Of a stretch of DNA of 41,731 bases, positions 1 to 8,608 are shown piece by piece (position 1 is the first letter of the stretch; every line of letters begins with the position of its first letter). This stretch comes from Bacteroidota bacterium (GTDB taxonomy: Bacteria; Bacteroidota; Bacteroidia; Chitinophagales; Chitinophagaceae). The notes below the pieces were generated by a model. That model had not been told where the DNA came from and did no database searches. It was given only the letters and a program-made list of their open reading frames with translations. The position numbers were made by a program, and so were the translations under genes. The stretch lies in NCBI GenBank assembly GCA_013285855.1, contig JABDGW010000022.1, positions 1 to 41,731 on the forward strand, read 5' to 3'.

Positions 1-258
1 GTTACAGGCAACCGCATTATTAATGCAGAGCTTTTTGCAGGCAGTGATGTTTGCCTTGCTGCGTATATTGAAAATATAAAAAGTTATGTACACTCGCTTA
101 CAACAGCAGATGGCATTCCCAATAAAACGCAAGATGAAATAAAAAGCTTCACCGATAAATTTTTGCCGGATAAAACAATACAAAAAAAATATCTTACAAC
201 AAACGGCAGAATGTATTATTATAATAATGAAGTAATTCATTTGGTGGCATACGATTAA
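1..258 (+). CDS. 3' end of an unidentified protein (partial)
   Basis: The reading frame is open from the first base and stops with TAA at 256-258, leaving 85 C-terminal residues; the start lies outside the window. The visible part is a soluble, charged tail with an Ile/Tyr/Asn-rich end (NNEVIHLVAYD) and no membrane segment. I do not recognise the family. The next gene in the same direction is a lycopene cyclase 139 bases further on, so a carotenoid-cluster gene is possible, but the residues do not resemble CrtZ, CrtB or CrtI as I know them. Function is left open. Confidence 0.55.
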   Translation, partial: VTGNRIINAELFAGSDVCLAAYIENIKSYVHSLTTADGIPNKTQDEIKSFTDKFLPDKTIQKKYLTTNGRMYYYNNEVIHLVAYD

Positions 259-380
259 TATAATTTTTTGGTGACCGCCTGCAGAATAAATGGCATCGTC
301 CCTTGCGTCGCAAAATAGGCGAAGCCGTATTCATCGAGGCAATGAAAAAGACGCTTACTACGAGATACACTTCAACTGTA

Positions 381-388
381 TATCTTTA
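381..388 (+). promoter_or_regulatory. Possible -7 box (TATCTTTA) of crtY
   Basis: The octamer matches the Bacteroidota -7 consensus TAnnTTTG at seven of eight positions and ends 9 bases before the ATG at 398. It lies inside the longer open frame that begins at 290, which favours the ATG at 398 as the real start. No convincing TTTG -33 element precedes it. Confidence 0.3.
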
Positions 389-397
389 TTCAGCATT

Positions 398-1579
398 ATG
401 CAGCAACAGTATGATTACATAATTACAGGCGCAGGCTGTGCAGGGTTAAGCCTGCTGCAAAGAATGATGCAACATTCTTTCTTCAGCAATAAAAAAATAT
501 TATTGATTGATAAAGACGAAAAAATCAGCAATGATAAAACCTGGTGTTTTTGGGAACAGCAGCCCGGCTTGTTTGAGGATATTGTTTATCACCGCTGGCA
601 ACAGATCGATTTTTATTCAACTGATTTTTCTGCACGGTTTGATCTGCAGCCTTATCAATATAAAATGATCCGCGGCATTGACTTGTATTCAACCGTTTTG
701 AATGAAGCAAAACAACATTCGAACATTGATATAATTTATGAAGACATTCTATCAATAGAAAATTCATCAAACACAGCCATTGTAAGAACCAAAACAAATG
801 AATTTTATGCTGATTATGTTTTCAACAGTATATTTTTTGATGATTGGAAGCAACAGGCGCTGCAACAAAAAGATATTTACGTTTTACTGCAACATTTTAA
901 AGGCTGGATAATTGAAATAAGCGAAAATAAATTCGATGAGCGTATTGCAACGTTCATGGATTTTAGAGTTGATCAAAATAAAGGAACAAGCTTCGTGTAT
1001 GTTTTGCCTGTTGCAAAAAATAAAGCGCTTATTGAACACACTTTGTTTTCAGAAAACATTTTACAACAACATGAATATGATGCTGCACTTGAAAATTATA
1101 TCCGGCATTATTTGAATGTAAAAAATTACACCGTAACACATAGCGAATCAGGTGTTATACCAATGACCAATTTTAAATTTTCCAAAGGTGAAAATAGAGT
1201 AGTTAATATTGGTACAGCAGGCGGAATAACAAAAGGCAGCAGTGGTTATACATTTCAATTCATACAAAAACATTCTGAGAACATCATCCATGCTTTGGTG
1301 AACAATGAAGACCCTCTGCACATTAAAATAAATGCAAATCGTTTTTATTTATACGATAGCATTTTGTTGAATGTTCTGTATCACAAAAAAATGAATGGAG
1401 ACAAATTGTTTGCTCAGTTGTTTCAAAGAAACTCTGTGCAGCATATTTTAAAATTCCTGGATAATGAAACAAGTTTGAAAGAAGAGCTTAACATCATGAA
1501 CAGCGTGTCACTAAAAACATTTTTACCCGCAGCTATTAAAGAAATTTATTCAATATTTAAAGCAAAGATTAATACTTAA
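398..1579 (+). CDS. crtY: Lycopene cyclase (CrtY-type)
   Basis: Likely converts the linear psi ends of lycopene into beta-ionone rings, giving beta-carotene, at the inner membrane. The N-terminus has a dinucleotide-binding GAGCAG motif at residues 11-16, followed by LLIDKD and the family signature TWCFWE at 48-53. Near the C-terminus the IGTAGG...SSGYTFQFIQ motif of bacterial CrtY is present. At 393 aa it matches the family length. The frame is open from 290, but the extra 36 residues resemble no cyclase and contain a possible promoter, so I chose the ATG at 398. The last 11 bases overlap the end of the convergent GT39 gene. The rest of a carotenoid pathway is not in view and may lie to the left. 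Confidence 0.9.
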   Translation: MQQQYDYIITGAGCAGLSLLQRMMQHSFFSNKKILLIDKDEKISNDKTWCFWEQQPGLFEDIVYHRWQQIDFYSTDFSARFDLQPYQYKMIRGIDLYSTVLNEAKQHSNIDIIYEDILSIENSSNTAIVRTKTNEFYADYVFNSIFFDDWKQQALQQKDIYVLLQHFKGWIIEISENKFDERIATFMDFRVDQNKGTSFVYVLPVAKNKALIEHTLFSENILQQHEYDAALENYIRHYLNVKNYTVTHSESGVIPMTNFKFSKGENRVVNIGTAGGITKGSSGYTFQFIQKHSENIIHALVNNEDPLHIKINANRFYLYDSILLNVLYHKKMNGDKLFAQLFQRNSVQHILKFLDNETSLKEELNIMNSVSLKTFLPAAIKEIYSIFKAKINT

Positions 1580-3098
1580 ACTCCGCTTTGTCTTTTGCAA
1601 TTTTTTCTTTCATATAGTTTTGAAAATTGGCATCAGCGCCTTTAAACAAATAAATATAATCGCCGCGTTCACGTGCAAACTCATTTGTAACACTGTCAAT
1701 AATTGTTATTGACTGAAAGTCTTTCGCGAAGTCATGTTCTTTTTCATGATGATCATCTGTAACTAAAACAAGGTTTTTTAAATTAATGCTCGTTGGCAGC
1801 CAATATAAAAAACTTGCATTATCACTGTATACTTCAGGTAAATGATACTGAGGCGCATAATAATTCAAAGCTCCTGCCATTCCGTAATTATCGCAAAAAA
1901 CAACTGTCTCTTTTTTTTCAGAATCGTTAAGCATAGTGTATGCTTTTGCTGCTTTCTGCGCCATCTCTTTCCAACCAAGCATATCAGCAAAATCCTGTGG
2001 CAGCGGATGATCTTTTAAATCTTCCCATTTTAATGTACCGGTTTTTGCAGTGTTCATTTTCACATATAAATCCGCCAATTGCGGCGGCGGTAATAAGGGC
2101 AATGCAATTGGCAAAAACAATAAGCCGATTGCAACCGGAAAAATAATAAACGCAACCCGCAGCCATCTTCTTTTTGCATCAGTAAATTGTTCAAGTTGTG
2201 TTGCGCCAAATGCAAACAATACGGGATACACACCTAATGAATAATAGCTTTTACCATGACCTAATAACAATAATATTATTACAAACACATACGATAAACC
2301 AACATAACGATATTGCCTGGAAAACAAGCAATATATTAATCCGGTAATCCAGATAAAAAAACAAGGAAGATTTATCAATAGCTGGTCACTTAAAAAACTA
2401 ACAGGACTTATGTATTGCAATTGTGTTTGCTGTAATTCCTTCATGTGGAATACAACCGGGAATTGATTTTGATATTGCCAGATAATATTTGGAAGAAAAA
2501 TAATGAATCCTATTGCCGAAGCAAACCAGAAATGTTTATTGATAAAAATAGTTCTGTATTTAGTAAACAACAATCCAAGCAAAATACTAGTTGTATAAAA
2601 AGCAACAGAATATTTGCTTAGCATTCCCAAAGCAACGCTTACACCAAATACATACAACCATTTATTTTCTTTTGTTTGAATGAACCGAATGATGCTGAAT
2701 GCGATCATCGTCCAGAAAAATATTTCGGGTGGATTGGGTTGAAATAAAAAGAAGACTCTTAAGTAACCGCCAAATATGAACGGAAGAAATAATAGCAGCA
2801 GTGCAAATAATTTTCCGCCGAGGGATTGAACAATTTTTCCTGCTATAATAAATGTTGCCGCGCCAAATAGTGACGGCCATAATTTCACCCAAAACATGCC
2901 ATCGCCAAATAAATGCGTAAGCCATGCGAAAATGGAAAGCATGGGTGGCACTTCCATAAAACCCCAGGCAAGATGATGCCCTTCTGCCAGGTATAAAAAT
3001 TCATCGCGGTGTGGTTCGTAAATAGAATTTTGAAGAAAATATGGAATGATAATTTTAAGCAGCGCAAGAAAATACAACAACCGGTTGCTTTTATTCAT
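1569..3098 (-). CDS. Glycosyltransferase family 39 membrane protein (ArnT/PMT-like)
   Basis: A 509-aa polytopic membrane protein of the polyprenyl-phosphate-sugar-dependent glycosyltransferase type, which moves a sugar from a lipid carrier onto a protein or lipid on the periplasmic side. After a first hydrophobic segment comes the acidic loop EPHRDEFLYLAEGHHLAWG and a VPPML motif, both typical of GT39/PMT_2 proteins; about ten further hydrophobic helices follow, then a soluble C-terminal domain of about 150 residues. The open frame extends ten residues upstream to 3128, but MNKSNRLLYF at 3098 is the better start, 15 bases after a TATCTTTC -7-like box. The sugar and acceptor cannot be deduced. 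Confidence 0.8.
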   Translation of the reverse strand: MNKSNRLLYFLALLKIIIPYFLQNSIYEPHRDEFLYLAEGHHLAWGFMEVPPMLSIFAWLTHLFGDGMFWVKLWPSLFGAATFIIAGKIVQSLGGKLFALLLLFLPFIFGGYLRVFFLFQPNPPEIFFWTMIAFSIIRFIQTKENKWLYVFGVSVALGMLSKYSVAFYTTSILLGLLFTKYRTIFINKHFWFASAIGFIIFLPNIIWQYQNQFPVVFHMKELQQTQLQYISPVSFLSDQLLINLPCFFIWITGLIYCLFSRQYRYVGLSYVFVIILLLLGHGKSYYSLGVYPVLFAFGATQLEQFTDAKRRWLRVAFIIFPVAIGLLFLPIALPLLPPPQLADLYVKMNTAKTGTLKWEDLKDHPLPQDFADMLGWKEMAQKAAKAYTMLNDSEKKETVVFCDNYGMAGALNYYAPQYHLPEVYSDNASFLYWLPTSINLKNLVLVTDDHHEKEHDFAKDFQSITIIDSVTNEFARERGDYIYLFKGADANFQNYMKEKIAKDKAEFKY

Positions 3099-3131
3099 GC
3101 AATTTTTTTTTATGAAAGATACAAGCAATTA

Positions 3132-4649
3132 TTATTGCTGCAACAATTGCAATCCATGTTTTATGCGGTGAATAGTTTCTTCTTTGCCTATTAAAGCTGC
3201 TACATCAAAAACACCGGGGCCAAATTTTCCGCCAACCAGCATAATGCGAAATGGCAATAATAAATCGCCGGGTTTTATCTGGCTTGCTGCAGCAATTTCT
3301 TTAAAAGAATTTTCCATTTCATCATGTTGCCATGTAATACTTAATTCGTATGTGCGGATTAATTCAGCAAAAAATTGTTGTTTGTGTTCATTCCATTTTG
3401 GTTTAACGGATGATCTATCAATTTCCTCAGGCGCAACAAAAAAGAATGAAGATTGCTGTACAAAATCAGGCAGTAACGTACAACGATCTTTTACTAATTC
3501 AATCACAGTTTTCAATTTATCATTATCATTTACTTCAACTCCTGCATCTTGTAAAAGTTTTTTTACCTGCATCTGGTAACTTGTAACTGGCAACCGTTTT
3601 ATCCATTCATGATTGAACCATTTTGCTTTTTCATAATCGAATTTGGCGCCGGCTTTATGCACACGTTCTATTGAAAATTTTTCTATCAATTCATCCAACG
3701 AAAAAATTTCCTGCTCAGTTCCATCATTCCAGCCAAGCAATGCAAGCATATTAATAAATGCTTCGGGCAAAAAACCGCGTTCGCGAAAACCATGCGTAAG
3801 CTCACCTGTTTTAGGATCGGTCCAGTTCATTGCAAATACAGGAAAACCCAAACGATCTCCATCGCGTTTACTTAACTTGCCTTTGCCATCTGGTTTTAAT
3901 ATTAATGGAAGATGCGCCCATTGCGGCATGTTTTCCAAACCAAATAAATATTGCCATAATAAAATATGCACTGGTGAAGATGGCAACCATTCTTCACCAC
4001 GAAATGCATGTGTTATCTTCATTAAATAATCATCTACTACAACTGCTAAATGATAGGTTGGCATTCCATCTGCTTTCAACAAAACTTTATCATCAACCTG
4101 CGAAGTATTAAAGTGCACTTCGCCGCGTATCATATCAACAAAACTTATTGTTTCATCATACGGTATTTTAATTCTTACAACATGCGGAATATTTTCATTC
4201 AATAATTTTTGTATTTCATCATCACTTAAGTTTAATGAGTTTTTCATTTCACTGCGCGATGAAATATTGTATTGAAAATTGGGAATAATTTTTCTTTTTT
4301 CTTCCAGTTCCTGCGGCGTATCAAATGCATAATAGGCTTTACCATCTTTCACCAATTGTTCGGCATATTGCTTATACATTTCTTTTCTTTCGCTTTGGCG
4401 ATAAGGTTCATATTGTCCGCCATGAATTACACTTTCGTCAGGTTCAAGTCCACACCATTTCAAGCATTCAAAAATGTATTCTTCTGCACCGGGCACAAAA
4501 CGATTTTGATCTGTATCTTCTATGCGTAAAATAAAATCACCATTATTATGTTTTGCAAACAAATAATTAAATAAAACAGTGCGCATGCCACCAATATGCA
4601 GGCCACCGGTTGGTGATGGCGCAAAACGTACTCTTACTTTTTTGTTCAT
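3132..4649 (-). CDS. gltX: Glutamyl-tRNA synthetase
   Basis: Charges tRNA-Glu with glutamate in the cytoplasm. The class I signature is clear: RFAPSPTGGLHIGG near residues 8-21 (HIGG in place of HIGH, common in GluRS) and KLSKR at 258-262 as the KMSKS loop. The RIEDTDQ and YHLAVVVDD stretches of the Rossmann core are also present, and the 505-aa length is normal. The frame is open nine codons further upstream, but MNKKVRVRFAPSPTG at 4649 matches the family start. A perfect TACATTTG -7 box ends 4 bases before this ATG, suggesting a very short or absent leader. The matching tRNA-Glu gene lies 4 kb away at 8609-8680. Confidence 0.96.
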   Translation of the reverse strand: MNKKVRVRFAPSPTGGLHIGGMRTVLFNYLFAKHNNGDFILRIEDTDQNRFVPGAEEYIFECLKWCGLEPDESVIHGGQYEPYRQSERKEMYKQYAEQLVKDGKAYYAFDTPQELEEKRKIIPNFQYNISSRSEMKNSLNLSDDEIQKLLNENIPHVVRIKIPYDETISFVDMIRGEVHFNTSQVDDKVLLKADGMPTYHLAVVVDDYLMKITHAFRGEEWLPSSPVHILLWQYLFGLENMPQWAHLPLILKPDGKGKLSKRDGDRLGFPVFAMNWTDPKTGELTHGFRERGFLPEAFINMLALLGWNDGTEQEIFSLDELIEKFSIERVHKAGAKFDYEKAKWFNHEWIKRLPVTSYQMQVKKLLQDAGVEVNDNDKLKTVIELVKDRCTLLPDFVQQSSFFFVAPEEIDRSSVKPKWNEHKQQFFAELIRTYELSITWQHDEMENSFKEIAAASQIKPGDLLLPFRIMLVGGKFGPGVFDVAALIGKEETIHRIKHGLQLLQQ

Positions 4650-4653
4650 GCTG

Positions 4654-4661
4654 CAAATGTA
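4654..4661 (-). promoter_or_regulatory. -7 box TACATTTG of gltX
   Basis: Perfect match to the Bacteroidota consensus TAnnTTTG on the minus strand. Only 4 bases separate it from the gltX ATG at 4649, so transcription would begin at or next to the start codon. The -33 element is not obvious. Confidence 0.5.
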
Positions 4662-4750
4662 ACAACCCCACTCCAACCCATTTCCAAAGGAGAGGAGTAA
4701 AAAAAATTTGATTAGTCTTATTTAAGTCTAAAAGTTATTAATTTAGTACA

Positions 4751-4951
4751 ATGCAAAAGCTTACAGAAATAGAAACCTCAGTTTCAAAACTTTCCGATAC
4801 TGAGTATGCAAAGTTCAGGGAATGGTTTTGGGAACATGAAAATGAAAGATGGGATATTCAACTTGAAAAAGATGTTACAGATAAAAAATTAGAAGGGCTT
4901 GCAAACAAAGCAGTAATAGATTTTAAGCAGGGAAAATTCAAACAGTTATGA
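4751..4951 (+). CDS. Antitoxin of a RelE/ParE-type toxin-antitoxin pair
   Basis: A 66-aa acidic protein that probably neutralises the toxin encoded immediately downstream. The N-terminal half carries the ETSVSKLSDTEYAKFREWFW pattern seen in small antitoxins paired with RelE/ParE-like toxins; the C-terminal half (LEGLANKAVIDFKQGKFKQL) is the usual short helix that clamps such toxins. No ribbon-helix-helix or other DNA-binding motif is evident, so autoregulation is uncertain. Its stop overlaps the toxin start in an ATGA, indicating translational coupling. The pair sits alone between gltX and engB, both transcribed on the other strand. Confidence 0.75.
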   Translation: MQKLTEIETSVSKLSDTEYAKFREWFWEHENERWDIQLEKDVTDKKLEGLANKAVIDFKQGKFKQL

Positions 4952-5208
4952 GGCATTATACATCGCCTTCTTTTTGGGAATGCTATGATAATCTTCCTTC
5001 TAATATTAGAGAACTTGCAGATAAAAACTATGAACTGCTTAAGCAAAATTCCGATCATCCATCCTTGCATTTTAAAAAAATACAAAACTATTTTTCTGTC
5101 AGAGTCGGTATAAAACATCGTGCTCTGGGAATAGAAATTAATGAAAATGTTTTATGGTTTTGGATTGGCAGTCACGCAGATTATGATAAACTTTTATTAA
5201 GAAAATAA
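4948..5208 (+). CDS. RelE/ParE-family toxin
   Basis: An 86-aa basic protein of the ParE/RelE/HigB fold. The pattern FWECYDNLPSNIRELADKNY, then HPSLHFKKI, then SVRVGIKHRALG and finally WFWIGSHADYDKLL follows the helix-helix-beta layout of these toxins, including the conserved arginine in the central strand and the C-terminal H-x-x-Y motif. RelE members cut mRNA on the ribosome and ParE members act on gyrase; sequence alone does not tell which applies here. It starts inside the antitoxin stop codon (ATGA at 4948-4951) and ends 5 bases before the end of the convergent engB gene. Confidence 0.8.
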   Translation: MRHYTSPSFWECYDNLPSNIRELADKNYELLKQNSDHPSLHFKKIQNYFSVRVGIKHRALGIEINENVLWFWIGSHADYDKLLLRK

Positions 5209-5213
5209 TTAGT

Positions 5214-5843
5214 TTAATTTTTTATTGATTTATTACTCTCATCAATAAAATTCAAAATCTCTTCTTTGCCTTGTTTTTTTATTGCACTTGTTACAAAATA
5301 GCGCGGAAGAAACTGCCAGCTTTCTTTCACCTTTTCAAAAAATGAATTTACATTTCGTTGTACAGCACCAGGCTTTTCTTTATCTGCTTTTGTAAAAACT
5401 ATTGTAAAAGGTAATTCCCATTTGCCAATATCTTCTATAAATTCAAGGTCTATTTGTTGCGGTTCATGTCTTGCATCAATCAATATAAAAATATTTAAAA
5501 GATTTTCTCTTTTACGCAGGTAATCTTCTATCATCCTGCTCCATTGTTTTCTTTGCTGCTGAGATCTTTTTGCATAACCATAACCTGGAAGATCAACCAA
5601 AAACCAATTTGTTTTTTTCTTTTGATTTGCAGTGGCGCTTTCAATAGTATAATGATTGATGAGTTGGGTTTTTCCCGGCGTTACAGAAATTTTTGCAAGC
5701 TTTGAATTATTGCAAAGCATATTTATTAAAGATGATTTGCCTACATTGCTTCTGCCGATAAATGCATATTCAGGACGGTCAGCTTTCGGGCATTTATCGT
5801 AAGAAGGACTTGAGATTAAATATGCGGCTTTAGTAATAAGCAT
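5214..5843 (-). CDS. engB: Ribosome biogenesis GTPase EngB/YsxC/YihA
   Basis: A TrmE-Era-EngA-EngB-Septin class GTPase needed for assembly of the large ribosomal subunit. All GTPase motifs are visible: G1 GRSNVGKSS at residues 30-38, a G2 threonine in VTPGKTQ, G3 DLPGYG, G4 TKAD and a final TSA. The 209-aa length is normal. The frame continues eight codons upstream to 5867, but MLITKAAYLISSPSYDKCP is the usual EngB beginning, so I start at 5843. It may be transcribed with the haem-binding protein and gpmI upstream, although the 71-base gap could also hold its own promoter. Confidence 0.95.
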   Translation of the reverse strand: MLITKAAYLISSPSYDKCPKADRPEYAFIGRSNVGKSSLINMLCNNSKLAKISVTPGKTQLINHYTIESATANQKKKTNWFLVDLPGYGYAKRSQQQRKQWSRMIEDYLRKRENLLNIFILIDARHEPQQIDLEFIEDIGKWELPFTIVFTKADKEKPGAVQRNVNSFFEKVKESWQFLPRYFVTSAIKKQGKEEILNFIDESNKSIKN

Positions 5844-5914
5844 ATAGCAAAGAAACAAAGTTTGCAAAGAAGCCTTGTTTTCTTATTTTTTTTGATTGAA
5901 AGATTAAAGCAAAT

Positions 5915-6415
5915 TTATTTGGCTCCTGGCGACGGATTTTTTCTTTCCAAACTATCTTTTGGATATTTCGCTTCCATTTGTTTACGGATATTTTCACTCC
6001 ATGCTTCAACAATATTTTTTTCTGAATCGCTTAATACCGCATCTTTATGAATAAGCGTATACGACCAAAGCGGCATATCGCCTTTATCAATCTGGTTTTT
6101 AATTTCTTTTATTTTATCATATTGCCTTGCTATGGTAAAGGTTGCAAATTCATTTAAGTTGAATGCCCATTTGCCGCCACGAACATGATTATCTAAAAAC
6201 CATGCAACCGGTTGTACATTATTATACCAGGGATACCGTGTATTATTACTATGACAATCTTTACAGGCCTTAATTAATATAGTATCAACATTGGCCGGAA
6301 CAGCGTACAATGTTGAAATATCTGACGGCTGGGGGCCGGGATGAATATTTTTTGAAGGCTTTATAAATTGAATAGCAATAAGAATTATTATCAGTATTAA
6401 TAAAATTCTTTTCAC
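5915..6415 (-). CDS. Haem-binding domain protein (Haem_bd family)
   Basis: A 166-aa protein with an N-terminal hydrophobic segment (residues 3-19, ILLILIIILIAIQF) that anchors or exports it to the periplasm. It is followed by the c-type haem motif CKDCHS at 51-56 and the family pattern NNTRYPWYNNVQPVAWF. These features define the small Haem_bd family of Bacteroidota; the iron ligand would be His55 plus a distal residue. The redox partner is unknown. It begins 11 bases after the gpmI stop and is probably translated from the same mRNA, though no functional link with glycolysis is obvious. Confidence 0.85.
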   Translation of the reverse strand: MKRILLILIIILIAIQFIKPSKNIHPGPQPSDISTLYAVPANVDTILIKACKDCHSNNTRYPWYNNVQPVAWFLDNHVRGGKWAFNLNEFATFTIARQYDKIKEIKNQIDKGDMPLWSYTLIHKDAVLSDSEKNIVEAWSENIRKQMEAKYPKDSLERKNPSPGAK

Positions 6416-6426
6416 GGTTTAAAGTT

Positions 6427-7959
6427 TTATTTATTTAATGCTAAAATATTTCCTGTCATTTCTTTAGGAATGGGCAAACCCATAAAGGTTAAAATAGTTG
6501 GCGCTATATCTCCAAGCTTGCCTGGCTTTACTTCACCTTTCCATTCCTTATCAACTATAAAAAACGGAACCGGATTTAATGAGTGCTGCGTGTTAGGCGA
6601 ACCATCATCATTTATTTCATAATCAGCATTGCCGTGATCTGCAAGTATAAAAATTGTATAGTCATGTTGCAGCGCTGCTGTAACAACTTTTTCGACACAG
6701 GCATCAACTGTTTCAACCGCTTTTATAACAGCATCCCATACACCTGTATGACCAACCATATCTGCGTTTGCAAAATTTAAACAAATAAAATCTGCAGTTT
6801 CATTTTCAATTTCAGGAATCAATTTTTCCGTTACCTCATAAGCGCTCATTTCAGGTTTCAGATCATAGGTTGCTACTTTTGGTGACGGCACCATTATCCT
6901 GCTTTCATCATTAAACGGTGTTTCTCTTCCTCCACTGAAAAAGAAAGTTACATGCGGATATTTTTCTGTTTCTGCAATGCGTATCTGTTTTAACTTATTT
7001 TGTTCAATGATCTCGCCAAGTGTATTATTTAAATTATCATTTTCAAAAATTACATGCACATTTTTAAATGTATGATCATACTCTGTCATGGTTGTATAAT
7101 CCAATTCCAAAGCATGCATATCGTAATCAGGAAAATCCTGTTGTGTAAGCGCTGCTGTTATCTCGCGGCAGCGGTCTGTGCGAAAATTAAAACAGATAAC
7201 CCCATCACCATTTTTAATAGTAGCTATTGGCTGTTGTGCTTCGTTTATAATAACTGCCGGCTTTATAAATTCATCGGTAATATTTGCTGCATAAGATTGT
7301 TCAACTGCATTAATTGCATCAGTTGCTTTAATCCCTTCGCCTTTTACCAAAGCATCATAAGCAAGCTTTACACGTTCCCATCTTTTATCACGATCCATTG
7401 CATAATATCTTCCGCTAACTGTTGCAATTTTCCCAACAGAATTATTCATGCTTTGCTGCAATTCTTTTATAAAACCCAAACCACTTTTAGGGTCAGTATC
7501 CCGGCCATCAGTAAATGCATGTACATACACTTCTGACAAACCTTGCTGCGCACAAACTTCACAAATTGCTTCCAGGTGTTTTATGTGTGAATGCACGCCG
7601 CCATCACTTACCAAACCTATTAAATGCAGCGCTTTTTTATTTTCTTTAGCATAATTAATTGCATTCAGCAAATGCGCATTCTTTTGAAATTCACCTTCCC
7701 GAATGGCAACATTTATACGCTGTAATTCCTGGTAAACAATTCTGCCCGCACCTAAATTAAGATGGCCAACTTCACTGTTTCCCATTTGTCCTTCAGGCAA
7801 GCCAACTGCTTCGCCGCAGGTTGTTAATGTTGTGTTAGGATACGAATTATATAAACTGCTTACAAACGGAGTTTTTGCATGTTGAATGGCATCGGATGAA
7901 TAAGTTTTTCCCAATCCCCAGCCATCCATAATAATTAAAATTGTTCTCTTGCTTCTCAT
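6427..7959 (-). CDS. gpmI: 2,3-bisphosphoglycerate-independent phosphoglycerate mutase
   Basis: Interconverts 3- and 2-phosphoglycerate in glycolysis and gluconeogenesis using two metal ions, without a bisphosphoglycerate cofactor. The N-terminal ILIIMDGWG gives a first metal-binding aspartate (Asp12), and GQMGNSEVGH contains the catalytic serine (Ser62). The C-terminal ILADHGNADY and QHSLNPVPF motifs supply the remaining metal ligands. Length (510 aa) and start match the family. A TAGCTTTA -7-like box at 7964-7971 ends 4 bases before the ATG, so the leader may be very short. The haem-binding protein follows 11 bases downstream. Confidence 0.97.
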   Translation of the reverse strand: MRSKRTILIIMDGWGLGKTYSSDAIQHAKTPFVSSLYNSYPNTTLTTCGEAVGLPEGQMGNSEVGHLNLGAGRIVYQELQRINVAIREGEFQKNAHLLNAINYAKENKKALHLIGLVSDGGVHSHIKHLEAICEVCAQQGLSEVYVHAFTDGRDTDPKSGLGFIKELQQSMNNSVGKIATVSGRYYAMDRDKRWERVKLAYDALVKGEGIKATDAINAVEQSYAANITDEFIKPAVIINEAQQPIATIKNGDGVICFNFRTDRCREITAALTQQDFPDYDMHALELDYTTMTEYDHTFKNVHVIFENDNLNNTLGEIIEQNKLKQIRIAETEKYPHVTFFFSGGRETPFNDESRIMVPSPKVATYDLKPEMSAYEVTEKLIPEIENETADFICLNFANADMVGHTGVWDAVIKAVETVDACVEKVVTAALQHDYTIFILADHGNADYEINDDGSPNTQHSLNPVPFFIVDKEWKGEVKPGKLGDIAPTILTFMGLPIPKEMTGNILALNK

Positions 7960-8081
7960 GCGGTAAAGCTAATTATTTCATGTGTATGTTATTTTGATTT
8001 TCATTACCAATTGCAATTACTATTAAGCTTGTATGGCTCATTTTCACAATTGCACAACTATAGCACTTAAACAATAACCTG

Positions 8082-8089
8082 TATCTTTA
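8082..8089 (+). promoter_or_regulatory. Possible -7 box (TATCTTTA) of the DUF4783 gene
   Basis: Seven of eight positions match TAnnTTTG; the box ends 24 bases before the ATG at 8114, a normal leader length. There is no clear TTTG at the -33 distance. Confidence 0.35.
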
Positions 8090-8113
8090 GTCTTAAATTC
8101 AATATTATTTACA

Positions 8114-8491
8114 ATGAAAAAATTTTTTAGCATAATTACATTTTTGTTTTCAGTTTCAGCTTTTGCACAAAGTAGTGATGGAGTTATAAATGCCTTAAAA
8201 GAAGGCAGCGCAAATAAATTCAGCAGCTATTTTAAAGGTAATATTGATCTTAAACTTCCGCAGGATAAGGATGAAAGAAAAAATGTTGCAAAACAGGATG
8301 CTTCTTCAGCTGTTGAAGGTTTTTTTTCTTCTAATGGTATAAATGGTTTTGACCTTACCTCTCAGCGCGAATTGAACGGCACAATGTATATTACCGGCAA
8401 ACTTAAAGGCAGTTCAAATAGTTTTGGCTTAACTGTAATGATGGAAACCAAAGGAAATGAAATGTCAATAGTCACGGTGCGCATAAAGTAG
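8114..8491 (+). CDS. Secreted DUF4783 protein
   Basis: A 125-aa protein with a clear signal peptide (MKKFFSIITFLFSVSAFAQ, cleavage after AFAQ), so periplasmic or surface-located. The mature part fits DUF4783 of Bacteroidota as I remember it: a helical start (VINALKEGSANKFSSYF) followed by strands in the order NIDLKLP, TMYITGKLKGSS and FGLTVMMETKG, resembling an NTF2-like or lumazine-binding small alpha/beta fold. The biochemical role of the family is not established. It is a single-gene unit with its own possible promoter and a hairpin terminator at 8512-8545. Confidence 0.75.
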   Translation: MKKFFSIITFLFSVSAFAQSSDGVINALKEGSANKFSSYFKGNIDLKLPQDKDERKNVAKQDASSAVEGFFSSNGINGFDLTSQRELNGTMYITGKLKGSSNSFGLTVMMETKGNEMSIVTVRIK

Positions 8492-8511
8492 TTTTTGATG
8501 AAGTTTTTTAT

Positions 8512-8545
8512 AAAAGGGGATGAAGTTTCATTCCCTTTTTTGTTT
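8512..8545 (+). terminator. Intrinsic terminator of the DUF4783 gene
   Basis: The arms GGGGATGAA and TTCATTCCC pair (one G-T wobble) around a short loop and are extended by flanking A and T runs; TTTTTTGTTTT follows on the plus strand, 20 bases after the stop codon. Confidence 0.75.
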
Positions 8546-8559
8546 TCTTACCAAACAAA

Positions 8560-8589
8560 AACCCCACTTTCATTGCTGAAAATGGGGTT
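8560..8589 (-). terminator. Intrinsic terminator of tRNA-Glu
   Basis: On the minus strand the arms AACCCCATTTTCA and TGAAAGTGGGGTT form a 13-bp stem with one wobble pair, closed by a GCAA tetraloop, followed by TTTTGTTTGG. It begins 20 bases after the mature tRNA 3' end. Confidence 0.8.
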
Positions 8590-8608
8590 CAAACTTAACC
8601 TTCCTTTG

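Noticed and set aside
290-397. N-terminal extension of the lycopene cyclase
   Set aside because: The 36 residues look nothing like CrtY, and a -7-like box lies inside; MQQQYDYIITGAG at 398 is the family start.
3184-4529. Several plus-strand open frames opposite gltX
   Set aside because: They are antisense shadows of a strongly conserved gene, with cysteine- and serine-rich nonsense composition.
7054-7536. 160-aa plus-strand open frame opposite gpmI
   Set aside because: Antisense shadow of gpmI; Cys/Ile/Phe-rich with no family pattern.
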